Numbered from the stretch's first letter, positions 25,895 through 36,962 are shown. The stretch: DNA of 64,000 nt from Mycobacterium sp. 1554424.7 (GCF_001665295.1 NZ_LZSE01000034.1:248001-312000); one strand, 5' to 3'. Numbers and translations: made by a program. Notes: generated from the letters alone by a model not told the origin.

Positions 25895-27037
25895 CTACGA
25901 CCGTAGAGCCGGGTCCCTCGCGTCGTGGTGGATCCGTCCGGCGGTCTCGCTCAGCGGACGGCCCCCGCCGCCCCAGCGCTTGGCGATAATGTCGGCGGCG
26001 ATCGACACGGCCGTCTCCTCGGGAGTGCGGGCGCCGAGGTCCAGCCCGATCGGGCTCGACAGCCGGCCCAGCTCGGCGTCGGTCAGCCCCGCGGCCCGCA
26101 GCCGGCTCATCCGGTCGTCGTGGGTGCGGCGCGATCCCATCGCCCCGACATAGCCGACCTGGGGTAGGCGCAGCGCCACCTCGAGCACCGGGACGTCGAA
26201 TTTCGGGTCGTGGGTGAGCACGCAGACCACCGTGCTCGCGTCGATGGCGCCCGCCTCCGCCTGCGCGGCGAGGTAGCGGTGCGGCCAATCGACGACGACC
26301 TGGTCGGCGGTCGGGAAGCGCGCCGGGGTGGCGAACAGCTCGCGGGCGTCGCAGACGGTGACCCGGTAGCCGAGGAACGAGCCCTGCTGCGCCAGAGCCG
26401 CCGCGAAGTCGATGGCGCCGAACACCAGCATCCGCGGCCGCGGCGCATAGCAGGCGACGAACACCTCCATGCCGTCGCCCAGCCGTTGCCCGTCGGGCCC
26501 GTACTTCAGGACGTCGCTGCGGCCCACCGCCAGCAGGCCGCGCGCGTCATCGGCCACGGCGTCGTCGGCGCGCGGCGAGCCCAGGGAGCCGGCGACCGCG
26601 TCGGGCCGGACGACGACCCGGCAGCCGACCCACCGCGCGTCGGGGTGCGCGATGACCGTCGCGACCGCCACCGGGCGGTGCTCGCCGATGTCGTCGGCCA
26701 CCGCGCCGAGTTCGGGGAACGTCGATCGCGACACCGGCTCGACGAACACGTCGATGATGCCGCCGCACGTCAGCCCGACCGCGAAAGCGTCGTCGTCGCT
26801 GACCCCGTAGCGCTCCAGCCGCGGCGTCCCGGTCGCGGCGACCTCGCCGGCGAGTTCGTAGACCGAGCCCTCCACGCAGCCGCCGGACACCGAACCCGTC
26901 ACCGAACCGTCGGGCGCCACCACCATCGAGGCCCCCGGCGGGCGCGGCGCGGACCGGAAGGTGCGCACCACCGTGCCCAACCCCGCGGTGTCGCCGGCGC
27001 GCCAGATCGACATCAGCTCGGAAAGGACGTCACGCAC
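25895..27037 (-). CDS. XdhC/CoxI-family molybdenum cofactor maturation factor (Rv0376c-like)
   Basis: This 380-residue protein contains the XdhC/CoxI N-terminal domain with VSGGCVEG (GGCVEG at residues 52-57), a second LTCGG cysteine motif, and a C-terminal Rossmann XdhC_C domain (YVGAMGSRRTHDDR, IGLDLGARTPEETAVSI). Members bind molybdenum cofactor, promote its sulfuration and insert it into xanthine-dehydrogenase-type enzymes. GTG 27037 is the only good start. It is 66 bp upstream of coxG on the same strand. Likely clients are the molybdenum hydroxylases at 20.6-23.2 kb and 46.7-50.4 kb. Confidence 0.88.
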   Translation of the reverse strand: MRDVLSELMSIWRAGDTAGLGTVVRTFRSAPRPPGASMVVAPDGSVTGSVSGGCVEGSVYELAGEVAATGTPRLERYGVSDDDAFAVGLTCGGIIDVFVEPVSRSTFPELGAVADDIGEHRPVAVATVIAHPDARWVGCRVVVRPDAVAGSLGSPRADDAVADDARGLLAVGRSDVLKYGPDGQRLGDGMEVFVACYAPRPRMLVFGAIDFAAALAQQGSFLGYRVTVCDARELFATPARFPTADQVVVDWPHRYLAAQAEAGAIDASTVVCVLTHDPKFDVPVLEVALRLPQVGYVGAMGSRRTHDDRMSRLRAAGLTDAELGRLSSPIGLDLGARTPEETAVSIAADIIAKRWGGGGRPLSETAGRIHHDARDPALRS

Positions 27038-27077
27038 GCATTAAACGTAAGCTCATGGCGTTCGGGCCTATTCGGCG

Positions 27078-27176
27078 GTGGTGCGGTTGAGTTCGGTGCG
27101 CGCCGCCGCGGCGGAGTTGGGTGTCTCGGATGCCGGCGTATCGATGCTGGTGGCGGCGCTGCGCAAGGAGCATGTG
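27078..27176 (+). pseudogene. remnant of a LysR-type regulator helix-turn-helix (Rv0377 position)
   Basis: About 33 codons read SSVRAAAAELGVSDAGVSMLVAALRKEH, a typical LysR-type winged-helix DNA-binding start (shown as helix 2, turn and recognition helix). The rest of the protein, about 270 residues, is missing: the frame runs straight into a palindromic repeat and then into the convergent SpoU gene. In M. tuberculosis a LysR gene, Rv0377, lies next to Rv0376c with the same divergent orientation, so this is probably its decayed stump. Confidence 0.6.
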
Positions 27177-27190
27177 ACGCTGTGGGGTTC

Positions 27191-27282
27191 AGTGTGCACC
27201 AACGGCTTTCCGTGTGGATCCTGGGCCGAAAAATCGCCGAAATCCCGCCACCGCTTCACACCGAAAGCCGTGAGCTCACACT
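27191..27282. repeat. imperfect palindromic repeat, copy 1
   Basis: The 20-bp ends (27191-27210 and 27263-27282) are inverted copies matching at 14 of 20 positions, starting AGTGTG and ending CGGCTTTC. The core at 27226-27247 has GAAAAATCGCCGAAATC, closely matching the core of copy 2 near 40906-40928. It abuts the truncated LysR stump and lies just after the stop of the SpoU gene on the other side. Confidence 0.65.
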
Positions 27283-27291
27283 CACGGCCCG

Positions 27292-27936
27292 CTACCACGC
27301 GCGCGACAGGTCCGCGTGCTGCCGCACCCAGGCGTGCATCGCGATCCCGGCGGCGACGCCGGCGTTGATGCTGCGCGTCGAGCCGAACTGGGCGATCGAC
27401 ACGGTGAGCGCCGCGCCGGCGCGGATGTCCCCGGTGATGCCGGGACCCTCCTCACCGAACACCATCAGGCAATCCCGCGGCAGCGCGGTCTCCTCCAGCC
27501 GATGCGCGCCCGGAACGTTGTCCACGGCGACCACGGTCAGTCCGGCGCCCGCCGCGAACTCCAGCAGCCCGGCGGTGCTGTCGTGATGGCACAGCCGCTG
27601 GTAGCGGTCGGTCACCATGGCGCCGCGGCGATTCCAGCGCCGCCGCCCAACGATGTGCACAGTGTGGACGGCGAAGGCGTTGGCGGTGCGCACTACCGAG
27701 CCGATGTTGGCGTCATAGCCGAAGTTCTCGATCGCCACGTGCAGCGGGTGCCGGCGCGTATCGATGTCGGCGATGATGGCGTCGCGGGTCCAGTACCGAT
27801 AGGCGTCGACGACGTTGCGGGTGTCGCCGTCGCGCAACAGGTTTGAGTCGTAGCGCGGGTCGTCGGGCGGATCGCCCGGCCACGGCCCGACGCCGCCGCC
27901 CGTCGTTCCCCATTCTGTGGGCCCCGGGTCGCTCAT
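27292..27936 (-). CDS. SpoU-family RNA 2'-O-methyltransferase (Rv0380c-like)
   Basis: This 214-residue SPOUT methyltransferase methylates a tRNA or rRNA ribose using S-adenosylmethionine. Conserved motif 1 is ENFGYDANIGSVVRTANAF near residue 80, motif 2 DCLMVFGEEGPGI near 165 and motif 3 IAQFGSTRSINAGVAAGIAM near 188-208 (the trefoil knot). The first 60 residues are a variable acidic/Gly-rich N-terminus. ATG 27936 overlaps the stop of the upstream lipoprotein gene by 4 bp, so translation is coupled. Target nucleotide unknown. Confidence 0.88.
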   Translation of the reverse strand: MSDPGPTEWGTTGGGVGPWPGDPPDDPRYDSNLLRDGDTRNVVDAYRYWTRDAIIADIDTRRHPLHVAIENFGYDANIGSVVRTANAFAVHTVHIVGRRRWNRRGAMVTDRYQRLCHHDSTAGLLEFAAGAGLTVVAVDNVPGAHRLEETALPRDCLMVFGEEGPGITGDIRAGAALTVSIAQFGSTRSINAGVAAGIAMHAWVRQHADLSRAW

Positions 27937-28856
27937 CGCTGCGTCCACACCCCGGCGTGGGTGCCGTCGACCGCGACCGTCGCGTACAGCAGCGCCTCGT
28001 TGATCTCGCCCTGGGTGCACAGCGACGCGTTGACGCGCACCGAATCCAGCGACGCGTCGGGCAGGATCAGCGCCGACGACCCGTACGTCGTGCAGGCCGG
28101 GTTCAGGCCCCGGCCGGGCACCGTGGGCGACGCCAGCAGCATCAGCGGGCCGCCGCGCTTGGCCGAGTCGTCGCGATACCGGTCCGCGAGCGCGGTGGCC
28201 TCCAGGCCGAGCAGCATGTAGCCGTTGCCGTTGAACGCGGCGGGGTCGCCGAGCTGCGCCTTGGTCACCGGGGCGCCGTCGGCGCGCCAGGCCGACAGGC
28301 TGACGGTCTTGACGGTCAGGCCGGTGTCGTTGGCGTTGGTCGGCGGCAACCCCACCGGAAACGCGGCCGGGTAGGCGGCCGACGTGTTCGGGATCCGGTC
28401 GCGCGGCGAGTAGCCGTACACGCCTCGGACCTGGCTCCGATCCTTAAGCGGCCCAAGGCAAATGGTGCCGGTGAGCCGGTTCGGGGGCGCCGACAGCGGG
28501 TGTTGGATGTCGTGCACGCTGGTGGCCGCGGCGTCGCAGCTGCCCAGGGCGGTCGACTCCAACGGGTGCGCCAGCGCGCCGTAGAGCCCGAAGCGAATGT
28601 CCTCGGGTTTGGCGTGCGGCGCCTTCGGGTCGGTGGGCGACGCGTCGAGGTCGACCGCCACGTAATCGCCGTCCCAGCGCAGGTTGGAGACGGACATGTT
28701 CCAGCCCAGCAGCGCCAGCGATTCGCCGAGCCGCGCGCCCTGCGCGCCGTAGGGCCGAACGGGATGGTTGGAGTCCGAACAGCCCAGGGCACAAGCCACT
28801 GTGACGACGAAAATGCATGCGACGCGGGTCAGCCGCTCGAATCTAGTTGACATCAT
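27933..28856 (-). CDS. lipoprotein of unknown function (Rv0381c-like)
   Basis: This 307-residue protein has a lipoprotein signal: basic N-terminus, hydrophobic VACIFVVTVACA and lipobox ALGC with the acylated cysteine at position 26. The mature protein is soluble, lacks recognised catalytic motifs, and contains four further cysteines that may pair outside the membrane. Two in-frame ATGs (28856, 28853) are adjacent. It is coupled to the SpoU gene by a 4-bp overlap. Location between pyrE and SpoU matches Rv0381c of M. tuberculosis. Confidence 0.75.
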   Translation of the reverse strand: MMSTRFERLTRVACIFVVTVACALGCSDSNHPVRPYGAQGARLGESLALLGWNMSVSNLRWDGDYVAVDLDASPTDPKAPHAKPEDIRFGLYGALAHPLESTALGSCDAAATSVHDIQHPLSAPPNRLTGTICLGPLKDRSQVRGVYGYSPRDRIPNTSAAYPAAFPVGLPPTNANDTGLTVKTVSLSAWRADGAPVTKAQLGDPAAFNGNGYMLLGLEATALADRYRDDSAKRGGPLMLLASPTVPGRGLNPACTTYGSSALILPDASLDSVRVNASLCTQGEINEALLYATVAVDGTHAGVWTQR

Positions 28857-28982
28857 TCACATTTGCCGCAGGGGTCGCTCGTCGGACGGGATCGACGATT
28901 TGCCCGCCTCACAGCGACAACGAGAGTCGCCCGGACGAGAGGCTGCTGTGGCACATGTGACAGCGCATGCATGAAACGCGGC

Positions 28983-29525
28983 TTAGCCCAATCCCAGATC
29001 GGCCAGGCCCAGCACACTGCGGTACAACAGCCCCTCGGCCTGGATGGCCTCGGCGGCGCCGGTCGCGCGGTCCACCACGGTGGCCACCCCGACCACCTCG
29101 GCGCCCGCATCCTGGACGGCGTGCACCGCCGTCAGCGCCGAGGCGCCGGTCGTGCTGGTGTCCTCGACCACCAACACCCGCTTGCCGCCGACGTCGGTTC
29201 CCTCGATAAGGCGTTGCAGCCCATGGGTTTTCGCCGACTTGCGGACCACGAACGCGTCGATCGGCCGCCCGGGCGCGTGCATGACGGCCGTCGCGACCGG
29301 ATCGGCGCCCAGGGTCAGACCCCCGACGACGGCGTAGTCCCAGTCGGCGGTGAGCTCGCGCATCAGGGTGCCGATCAGCGCGGAGGCGCGGTGGTGCAAA
29401 GTGGCGCGGCGCAGGTCGACGTAGTAGTCGGCCTCCTTGCCCGACGACAGCGTCACGCGGCCGTGCACCACCGACAGCCGGCGCACCAGCTCGGCCAGCT
29501 CCGCGCGGGCGTCAGCTGCGGTCAC
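28983..29525 (-). CDS. pyrE: orotate phosphoribosyltransferase
   Basis: This 180-residue enzyme forms orotidine 5'-phosphate from orotate and PRPP in pyrimidine synthesis. The PRPP-binding motif [14 protein letters not shown] lies near residue 116, the catalytic loop [14 protein letters not shown] near 96-109 and the substrate-contacting [13 protein letters not shown] near 27. GTG 29525 overlaps the upstream SDR gene's 3' end by 14 bp. It is expressed from the ttfA-SDR-pyrE run. Confidence 0.94.
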   Translation of the reverse strand: MTAADARAELAELVRRLSVVHGRVTLSSGKEADYYVDLRRATLHHRASALIGTLMRELTADWDYAVVGGLTLGADPVATAVMHAPGRPIDAFVVRKSAKTHGLQRLIEGTDVGGKRVLVVEDTSTTGASALTAVHAVQDAGAEVVGVATVVDRATGAAEAIQAEGLLYRSVLGLADLGLG

Positions 29526-30282
29526 GGCCGCCGACCCGTTTCGCCGCGGTGCGCACCAGGCCGCGGGGCAACAGCCGCCCCGCGGTGACGATCGCCTTGT
29601 ACTGCAGGCCCGGAACGGTGATCACCTTGCCGGCGGCGACGTCGGCAAGGCTCGCCGAGACCACGTCGTCGACCTCGAGCCACAGGAACGGCGGCAACTT
29701 GGCCATGTTCATCCCGGCCCTGGCGTGAAATTCGGTGTGCACGAACCCCGGACACACGGCGTGCACGCCGACCCCGGTCCCGTCGAGCGAGCCGGCGAGT
29801 CCCTCGCTGAACGCGATCACCCAGGCCTTGGACGCGGAATAGGTCGATGACCGCCCGGACACCAGCCCGGCGACGCTGGCGACGTTGATGACGGTCCCGG
29901 CGCCGGCGGCGATCATGGCGGGCACCGCGGCGCGGGTGAGCTGCAGGACCGCGGTCACGTTGACGTCGAGCTGCGCCTGCAGCAGCGCGGGATCGGCCGT
30001 CCAGAATTCGCCGGACGTGCCGATGCCGGCGTTGTTGACCAGGACCCGCACACCGCGGGCGAGGCGCTCGGCGACCTTGTCGCGGCCGGCCGCGTCGGCC
30101 AGGTCGGCGGGCAGGATTTCGATGCTGCCGCCCTGTCCCTCGAGCTCGGCCGCCAGTTTGCTCAACCGGTCGACGTCGCGGGCGACCAGCACCAGGTCGT
30201 AGCCGTCGCGTGCATAGCGCCGCGCATAGCCCCCGCCGATCCCCGACGTCGGCCCGGTGATCAGGGCTACGGGGCGCGGCAT
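29512..30282 (-). CDS. short-chain dehydrogenase/reductase
   Basis: This 256-residue classical SDR has the cofactor motif [12 protein letters not shown] near residue 9, LVNNAGIG near 82, the catalytic serine region INVASVAG near 132 and the active-site YSASK near 148. VARDVDRL at the second strand suggests NADP(H) preference. The C-terminal half is hydrophobic with [11 protein letters not shown], as in SDRs acting on lipids or steroids, but the substrate is unknown. ATG 30282 starts 1 bp after the ttfA stop. The longer upstream frame is a shadow. Confidence 0.87.
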   Translation of the reverse strand: MPRPVALITGPTSGIGGGYARRYARDGYDLVLVARDVDRLSKLAAELEGQGGSIEILPADLADAAGRDKVAERLARGVRVLVNNAGIGTSGEFWTADPALLQAQLDVNVTAVLQLTRAAVPAMIAAGAGTVINVASVAGLVSGRSSTYSASKAWVIAFSEGLAGSLDGTGVGVHAVCPGFVHTEFHARAGMNMAKLPPFLWLEVDDVVSASLADVAAGKVITVPGLQYKAIVTAGRLLPRGLVRTAAKRVGGRDRS

Positions 30283-30283
30283 G

Positions 30284-31126
30284 TCAACGCTGGTAATTGC
30301 CGGCTTGCTGGCCGTTGCGCCCGGTCGGCGGCTGCCGACCCGGGTCGCGGCGCATCGGCTCGGTGGCGCGGCGGCCCGCCTGGACATCAGAGCCCAGCAA
30401 CCCCGACACGTCCTGCCCCGAGCGACGGGACGGCAGCTCCAGGCGGCCGGCGGGCGCCAGGGGTCGGCTCGGTGCGGCGTTGCGCAGCCCCGCCGGCGCC
30501 TCCTGCGGCGCCTCCTGGGGCACCGGCGGCAACACGCGCAGCAGGTCGTTGAATTGGCGGACGGTCCGCAGGCCCTCGTCCCATTGGGCGCGGGTGCTGG
30601 AGATCGGCATGGCGACCAGGGTCCAGTTCTGCTCGTTCCACATGATCTCGGCGCTGTCGGGCGCGGTGTGCGCGAAGGTGACCATGCGCCGGTCGCAGGC
30701 CCGCCGGGCCGCGTCGAGATTGGTCGAGTACACCATGCGCGGGCCGATCGCGCCGAGTAGCCAAATGTCGCTCTCCCGAGGCTCTTTCAGCCCTTTGAGG
30801 CGCAGGTCCACGACGACGTTGGTGCCGACCTTGCGGTGCAGCGCGATCACGGTGGCGACTTCCTCGAGGTCGAAGATGTAGACCGCCTCGCCGCGGATCT
30901 GGCCCAGCACCACGTTGTGGGCGGCGACGTCGCCCACCGTCGAGATCACCCCGCGCTTCCAGCGCTTGAGGATGTCGCTCGATTCGCGCTCGTAGTCGAA
31001 GCCGTGCGACCGCGCCCACGATTTACGACGCCTGCTGCGGCCGCGCCGTCGATCGATATCGACGTACAGCAGCACGCCCGCACCGACAAAGCACAGCGCG
31101 GAGAGCGTGAACCAAAGGGGGACCAT
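30284..31126 (-). CDS. ttfA: TtfA, trehalose monomycolate transport factor (Rv0383c-like)
   Basis: This 280-residue protein has one N-terminal membrane helix ([21 protein letters not shown]), a basic segment and a cytoplasmic domain of about 170 residues ([16 protein letters not shown] onwards), then a disordered Pro/Arg/Gln-rich tail. Architecture, size and position beside clpB match Rv0383c, reported as TtfA, an MmpL3 partner needed for trehalose monomycolate export. The assignment rests on recalled synteny and layout rather than a motif. It is followed by the SDR gene with a 1-bp gap and preceded by a terminator hairpin after clpB. Confidence 0.75.
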   Translation of the reverse strand: MVPLWFTLSALCFVGAGVLLYVDIDRRRGRSRRRKSWARSHGFDYERESSDILKRWKRGVISTVGDVAAHNVVLGQIRGEAVYIFDLEEVATVIALHRKVGTNVVVDLRLKGLKEPRESDIWLLGAIGPRMVYSTNLDAARRACDRRMVTFAHTAPDSAEIMWNEQNWTLVAMPISSTRAQWDEGLRTVRQFNDLLRVLPPVPQEAPQEAPAGLRNAAPSRPLAPAGRLELPSRRSGQDVSGLLGSDVQAGRRATEPMRRDPGRQPPTGRNGQQAGNYQR

Positions 31127-31217
31127 CCCACACAGGGTATCCGCTGTCCGCCCGGAATAGACAATGCGACCAGGTCACAAGCAAATTAAGGTTTGCTAGA
31201 GGGCGCGCCCGATACGC

Positions 31218-31274
31218 CGAACGTCGACTTGTTTGGGCAATTTCGACGAAATGCCGAGCACAAGTCGACGTTCG
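31218..31274 (-). terminator. nested hairpin downstream of clpB
   Basis: 15-bp perfect arms (CGAACGTCGACTTGT and its complement, 31218-31232 and 31260-31274) enclose a second small hairpin at 31236-31255 with GGCA/TGCC and TTTCG/CGAAA pairings. It starts 9 bp past the clpB stop and can close clpB transcription before ttfA. Confidence 0.65.
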
Positions 31275-31283
31275 AGCGTAGGG

Positions 31284-33830
<2,547 letters not shown>

Positions 33831-33898
33831 GACGATCTCCGTTTGGGGTCAGAAATGGCTGCATGAAAATGCTTGTCGTGATGTCCAACGCCGTCAAG

Positions 33899-33919
33899 GT
33901 TGAGTCTGTTCCGCTCAAG
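33899..33919 (-). promoter_or_regulatory. HspR operator (HAIR) upstream of clpB
   Basis: GTTGAGT-N7-GCTCAAG departs from the HAIR consensus CTTGAGT-N7-ACTCAAG at only two positions. It lies 69 bp upstream of the clpB start and also within about 40 bp of the divergent flavohaemoglobin-like start, so HspR could affect both. Confidence 0.75.
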
Positions 33920-33940
33920 TCTAGCAAGTTTGGAATTGAA

Positions 33941-33946
33941 TAGAAT
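33941..33946 (+). promoter_or_regulatory. candidate -10 box for the flavohaemoglobin-like gene
   Basis: TAGAAT fits TANNNT and ends 8 bp before GTG 33955, which has no Shine-Dalgarno sequence; the message may be leaderless. The matching -35 region would abut the HAIR element. Confidence 0.4.
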
Positions 33947-33954
33947 CGGGCCCC

Positions 33955-35124
33955 GTGAGCCTGGAGGACCCCGATGCGTTGCGGGTGCTGCGCGATGCCT
34001 TCGCGCCGGGCTCGGAGGAAGGCAACGACCTCGTCCGCACCTTCTATACCCACTGGTTCGCCCTCGACGTCTCGGTGCGGGACCTTTTTCCGCCCGAAAT
34101 GGACGCGCAGCGGGCGGCTTTTGCGCACGCGCTGCACTGGGTTTACGGCGAACTGGTCGAGCGGCGCGCGGCCGAGCCGGTGGCCTTCCTCGCCCAGCTC
34201 GGACGGGATCACCGCAAATTCGGCGTGCTACCGGCCCATTACGGCACGCTGCGCCGCGCGCTGTATGCGACGCTTCGGACACACCTCGGCGAGGCCTGGA
34301 CCGATTCCGTCGGGGCGGCCGCCGATCAGTCGCTCAACCTGATCACCGGGGTGATGAGCGGGGCCGCCGACGCCGACGAGGGGCCCGCCTGGTGGGACGG
34401 CACGGTCGTCGAGCACGCGCGGGTCTCGCGCGACCTGGCCGTCGTGCGACTGCAGCTCGACCGCCCGATGGACTACCACGCCGGCCAGTACGTGGACGTT
34501 CAGGTGCCGCAGTGCCCGCGCCGGTGGCGCTACCTGAGCCCGGCGATCCCGGCCGACCCGGGCGGCGGGATCGAGTTCCACGTCCGCCAGGTCGCCGGCG
34601 GCCTGGTGAGCGGCGCGATCGTCGACGAGACCCGGCCCGGCGACCGGTGGCGATTGTCCAGCCCGCACGGCGGCCTGCGGGTCGACCGCGACGGCGGCGA
34701 CGTGCTGATGGTCGCCGGCGGCACGGGGCTGGCGCCGCTGCGCGCGCTGATCATGGACCTGTGCCGCTACGCGGTGAACCCGCGGGTGCACCTCTTCTTC
34801 GGGGCGCGCTACCGCTGCGAGCTCTACGACCTGCCCACGCTGTGGCAGGTCGCCCAGCACAACCCGTGGCTGTCGGTCTCGCCGGTCTCGGAGTACAGGA
34901 GCGACCCGTCGTGGGCGGCCGACTATCCCGACGTCACCCCGCCGCGCGGGCTGCACGTGCGCCAGACCGGCCGGCTGCCCGACGTGGTGACCAAATACGG
35001 CGGCTGGGGCGACCGGCAGATCCTGATCTGCGGCGGACCGGATATGGTTCGTGCGACCAAGGCCGCACTGCTCGCCAAAGGCGCGCCGCCCGAACGCATT
35101 CAGCACGACCCGCTGTCCAGGTGA
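33955..35124 (+). CDS. flavohaemoglobin-like protein: globin + FAD/NAD reductase (Rv0385-like)
   Basis: This 389-residue protein has an N-terminal globin domain (about 1-140) with the proximal-histidine region LGRDHRKFGVLPAHY (His86), a ferredoxin-reductase FAD-binding domain (MDYHAGQYVDVQVP, RRWRYLSPA) and a NAD-binding domain (MVAGGTGLAPLRALI and ICGGPDMV). That is the Hmp layout of NO-detoxifying flavohaemoglobins. Classical FAD motif RxYS reads RRWRYLS, and distal residues differ from E. coli Hmp, as in the mycobacterial type II flavohaemoglobins reported to oxidise D-lactate. Function between these is unresolved. It diverges from clpB as in M. tuberculosis. Confidence 0.82.
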   Translation: MSLEDPDALRVLRDAFAPGSEEGNDLVRTFYTHWFALDVSVRDLFPPEMDAQRAAFAHALHWVYGELVERRAAEPVAFLAQLGRDHRKFGVLPAHYGTLRRALYATLRTHLGEAWTDSVGAAADQSLNLITGVMSGAADADEGPAWWDGTVVEHARVSRDLAVVRLQLDRPMDYHAGQYVDVQVPQCPRRWRYLSPAIPADPGGGIEFHVRQVAGGLVSGAIVDETRPGDRWRLSSPHGGLRVDRDGGDVLMVAGGTGLAPLRALIMDLCRYAVNPRVHLFFGARYRCELYDLPTLWQVAQHNPWLSVSPVSEYRSDPSWAADYPDVTPPRGLHVRQTGRLPDVVTKYGGWGDRQILICGGPDMVRATKAALLAKGAPPERIQHDPLSR

Positions 35125-35137
35125 ACCGAGGTAGGCC

Positions 35138-36028
35138 ATGCGCATCGTCACTCTGACCGACCCGTCCTCGCCGGTGGCCGCGCAGTTCGTGCCCGAGGCC
35201 GGAATGATCGGCACCTCGTTGACCGACGCGGGCGCCGAACTGCTCGGCCAGCGTCGCGGCCTGCAGGCCTACATCGAGGCGGGCAAGACGATGGGCATCC
35301 CGATCCTGTATCCGTGGGCAAATCGGTTGGGCGACAACACCTACACGGCCGAGGACGTGACGGTGACGCTGACGCCCGGGGAGAACGGTGTCCGTCCCGA
35401 TCCCAACGGGTTGCCGATCCACGGCACCCTGGCCGCCTACCCGGGCTGGCGGGTGACGACGGAGTCGGGCAACGAGCTCACCGCGCAGGTGGACTTCGGT
35501 GCCGACCCGCGGTTGCTGGCGAGCTTCCCGTATCCGCACGTGCTCGAGGTGGCGGTGGGGCTGGCCGAAAGGGCGCTGACGATCCGCACCACCGTCACCG
35601 CGACCGGCGACACGGCGGTTCCGCTGTGCTTCGGCTTCCATCCCTACCTGCGCCTGCCGGACGTTCCCCGGGGCGAGTGGCTGATCGAGACGCCGCCGCT
35701 GCGGCACCTGCGGCTCGACGAATGGGGGCTGCCCACCGGCGAATCGGAACCGCAACACCCGATGGCCGAAGCATTGGGGGACAAGGCTTTTGACGACGCC
35801 TACGACCAGGTCGGCGACGGCGCGGTGTTCGCGGTGTCCGGCGGCGGGCGCCGCGTCGAGGTGCATTTCGAGCGGGGGTATCCGGCGACGCAGATCTTCG
35901 CCCCGCCGGCCGAGGACCTGGTGTGCTTCGAGCCGATGACCGCGCCCACCGACGCGCTGCGGCGCGGCGGCTACCGCTGCGCGCGCCCGGGCGCGCCGGC
36001 GGTCGCACAATTCTCGATTCGGGTGTGA
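35138..36028 (+). CDS. aldose 1-epimerase-family protein
   Basis: This 296-residue protein has the galactose-mutarotase fold. The catalytic base Glu is in CFEPMTAPTDAL near residue 267, and the conserved histidines lie in LPIHGTL near 93 and FGFHPYLRLP near 165, with LYPWANRLGDNTY near 52 binding sugar. Members interconvert alpha and beta anomers of hexoses, and some prefer hexose-6-phosphates, so the exact substrate is uncertain. It follows the flavohaemoglobin-like gene by 13 bp and is probably co-transcribed; a short GAGGTAGG precedes the ATG. It ends 11 bp from the convergent HD-like gene. Confidence 0.85.
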   Translation: MRIVTLTDPSSPVAAQFVPEAGMIGTSLTDAGAELLGQRRGLQAYIEAGKTMGIPILYPWANRLGDNTYTAEDVTVTLTPGENGVRPDPNGLPIHGTLAAYPGWRVTTESGNELTAQVDFGADPRLLASFPYPHVLEVAVGLAERALTIRTTVTATGDTAVPLCFGFHPYLRLPDVPRGEWLIETPPLRHLRLDEWGLPTGESEPQHPMAEALGDKAFDDAYDQVGDGAVFAVSGGGRRVEVHFERGYPATQIFAPPAEDLVCFEPMTAPTDALRRGGYRCARPGAPAVAQFSIRV

Positions 36029-36039
36029 GCGGGCGTCTT

Positions 36040-36555
36040 TCACCACCGCAGCATGGGGAAGGGCCGAAGCGGGTGCCCGGCGGCGTAGCGGGTGAGACGC
36101 TTGGCGAGGAAGGCGTGGAACCCGCAATAGGGCAGCTCGGCGACGACCGATCGGATGGCCTCGCGCCCGAGCCCGTCACGCAGCAGGCCACGGCTCACGT
36201 CGATGCGGTCGGCGATCCGGAAGGTTTCGGTCATCCGGTCGTGTGACGGCCGCAGCCGGTGGTGCTCGACGATCAGCGTGCGCACGTCGTCGACGTTGTC
36301 GACGCCGAATTCCGCGGCGTGCGCCGCGGCCAGGTCGGCCGAGGGCGTGAGGTAGTCGAACGTGCCCGCGGTCCAGATGCCGAGATCGTGTGCGGCCCAG
36401 GCCAAGACGGCGAAATCGGGGACCGGGTCGCCGAGCAGCCGTTGGTGATAGTTGAGGCAGCGGTAGACGTGATTGCGGTAGGCGGGCAACTGTGCGCCCA
36501 GCTCGGGTTGGTATCGCTGTAGCAGGATCTCGACGATCGGGTGATCGCTGATCAC
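36040..36555 (-). CDS. HD-domain-like hydrolase at the end of the dnaK operon
   Basis: This 171-residue protein resembles small HD-domain phosphohydrolases: PAYRNHVYRCLNYHQRLL supplies the first histidine region, AWAAHDLGIW the central H-D pair near 60, and LIVEHHRLRP the following histidines near 98, with RIADRIDVSRG near 117 as the last Asp. This matches metal-dependent phosphohydrolases but not a specific substrate. GTG 36555 lies 14 bp after the hspR stop, so it is likely the last gene of the dnaK-grpE-dnaJ1-hspR operon. The longer frame through hspR is a shadow. Confidence 0.7.
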   Translation of the reverse strand: MISDHPIVEILLQRYQPELGAQLPAYRNHVYRCLNYHQRLLGDPVPDFAVLAWAAHDLGIWTAGTFDYLTPSADLAAAHAAEFGVDNVDDVRTLIVEHHRLRPSHDRMTETFRIADRIDVSRGLLRDGLGREAIRSVVAELPYCGFHAFLAKRLTRYAAGHPLRPFPMLRW

Positions 36556-36569
36556 GGTTGCCTGGGCGC

Positions 36570-36962
36570 CTAGCGCGGCTTTCGCGGCTGCCAGACGACC
36601 AGGGCGGTGCTCTTGGGCACCACCGCCAGGTCGCGGCGCTGGCCGGCGCGCACCTGGGCCAGCTCCTCGGTCAGCTCCTTCACGCGCGACTGCAGCGCCT
36701 CGACCTGGTTGGTCAGCTCGATGATGCGCTTGATGCCGGCCAGGTTGACGCCCTCGTCCTGCGACAGCCGCTGCACCTCGCGCAGCAGGTCCACGTCGTG
36801 CTCCGAATAACGGCGTCCCCCACCGGAAGTGCGCCTCGGGCTGACCAGCCCGAGGCGGTCGTAGGTACGCAGGGTCTGCGCGTGCATGCCGGCCAGCTCG
36901 GCGGCCACCGAGATGAGGAAGGTCCGGGCCTCCTCCTTGGAATTGCGTGAGCCCCTGGCCAT
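36570..36962 (-). CDS. hspR: HspR, MerR-family heat-shock repressor
   Basis: This 130-residue MerR-type repressor binds HAIR sites (CTTGAGT-N7-ACTCAAG) upstream of dnaK and clpB, with DnaK as co-repressor. The winged helix-turn-helix starts FLISVAAELAGMHAQTLRTYDRLGLV (described in two parts: AAELAGMHAQTLRTYDR is the recognition unit), followed by GGGRRYSEHDVDLLREV and a dimerising coiled coil at about 70-105. It begins 1 bp into the dnaJ1 stop (TGATG). Autoregulation through the dnaK operator is expected and HAIR sites are visible. Confidence 0.95.
   Translation of the reverse strand: MARGSRNSKEEARTFLISVAAELAGMHAQTLRTYDRLGLVSPRRTSGGGRRYSEHDVDLLREVQRLSQDEGVNLAGIKRIIELTNQVEALQSRVKELTEELAQVRAGQRRDLAVVPKSTALVVWQPRKPR

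Noticed and set aside
27292-28020. Longer SpoU methyltransferase starting at 28020
   Set aside because: The extra 28 residues are Arg/Gly shadow sequence inside the lipoprotein gene; ATG 27936 with the 4-bp stop overlap fits better.
28857-28982. tRNA or small RNA gene downstream of pyrE
   Set aside because: No cloverleaf with a T-arm GTTCGA-type loop or acceptor stem could be formed by eye; it is treated as non-coding.
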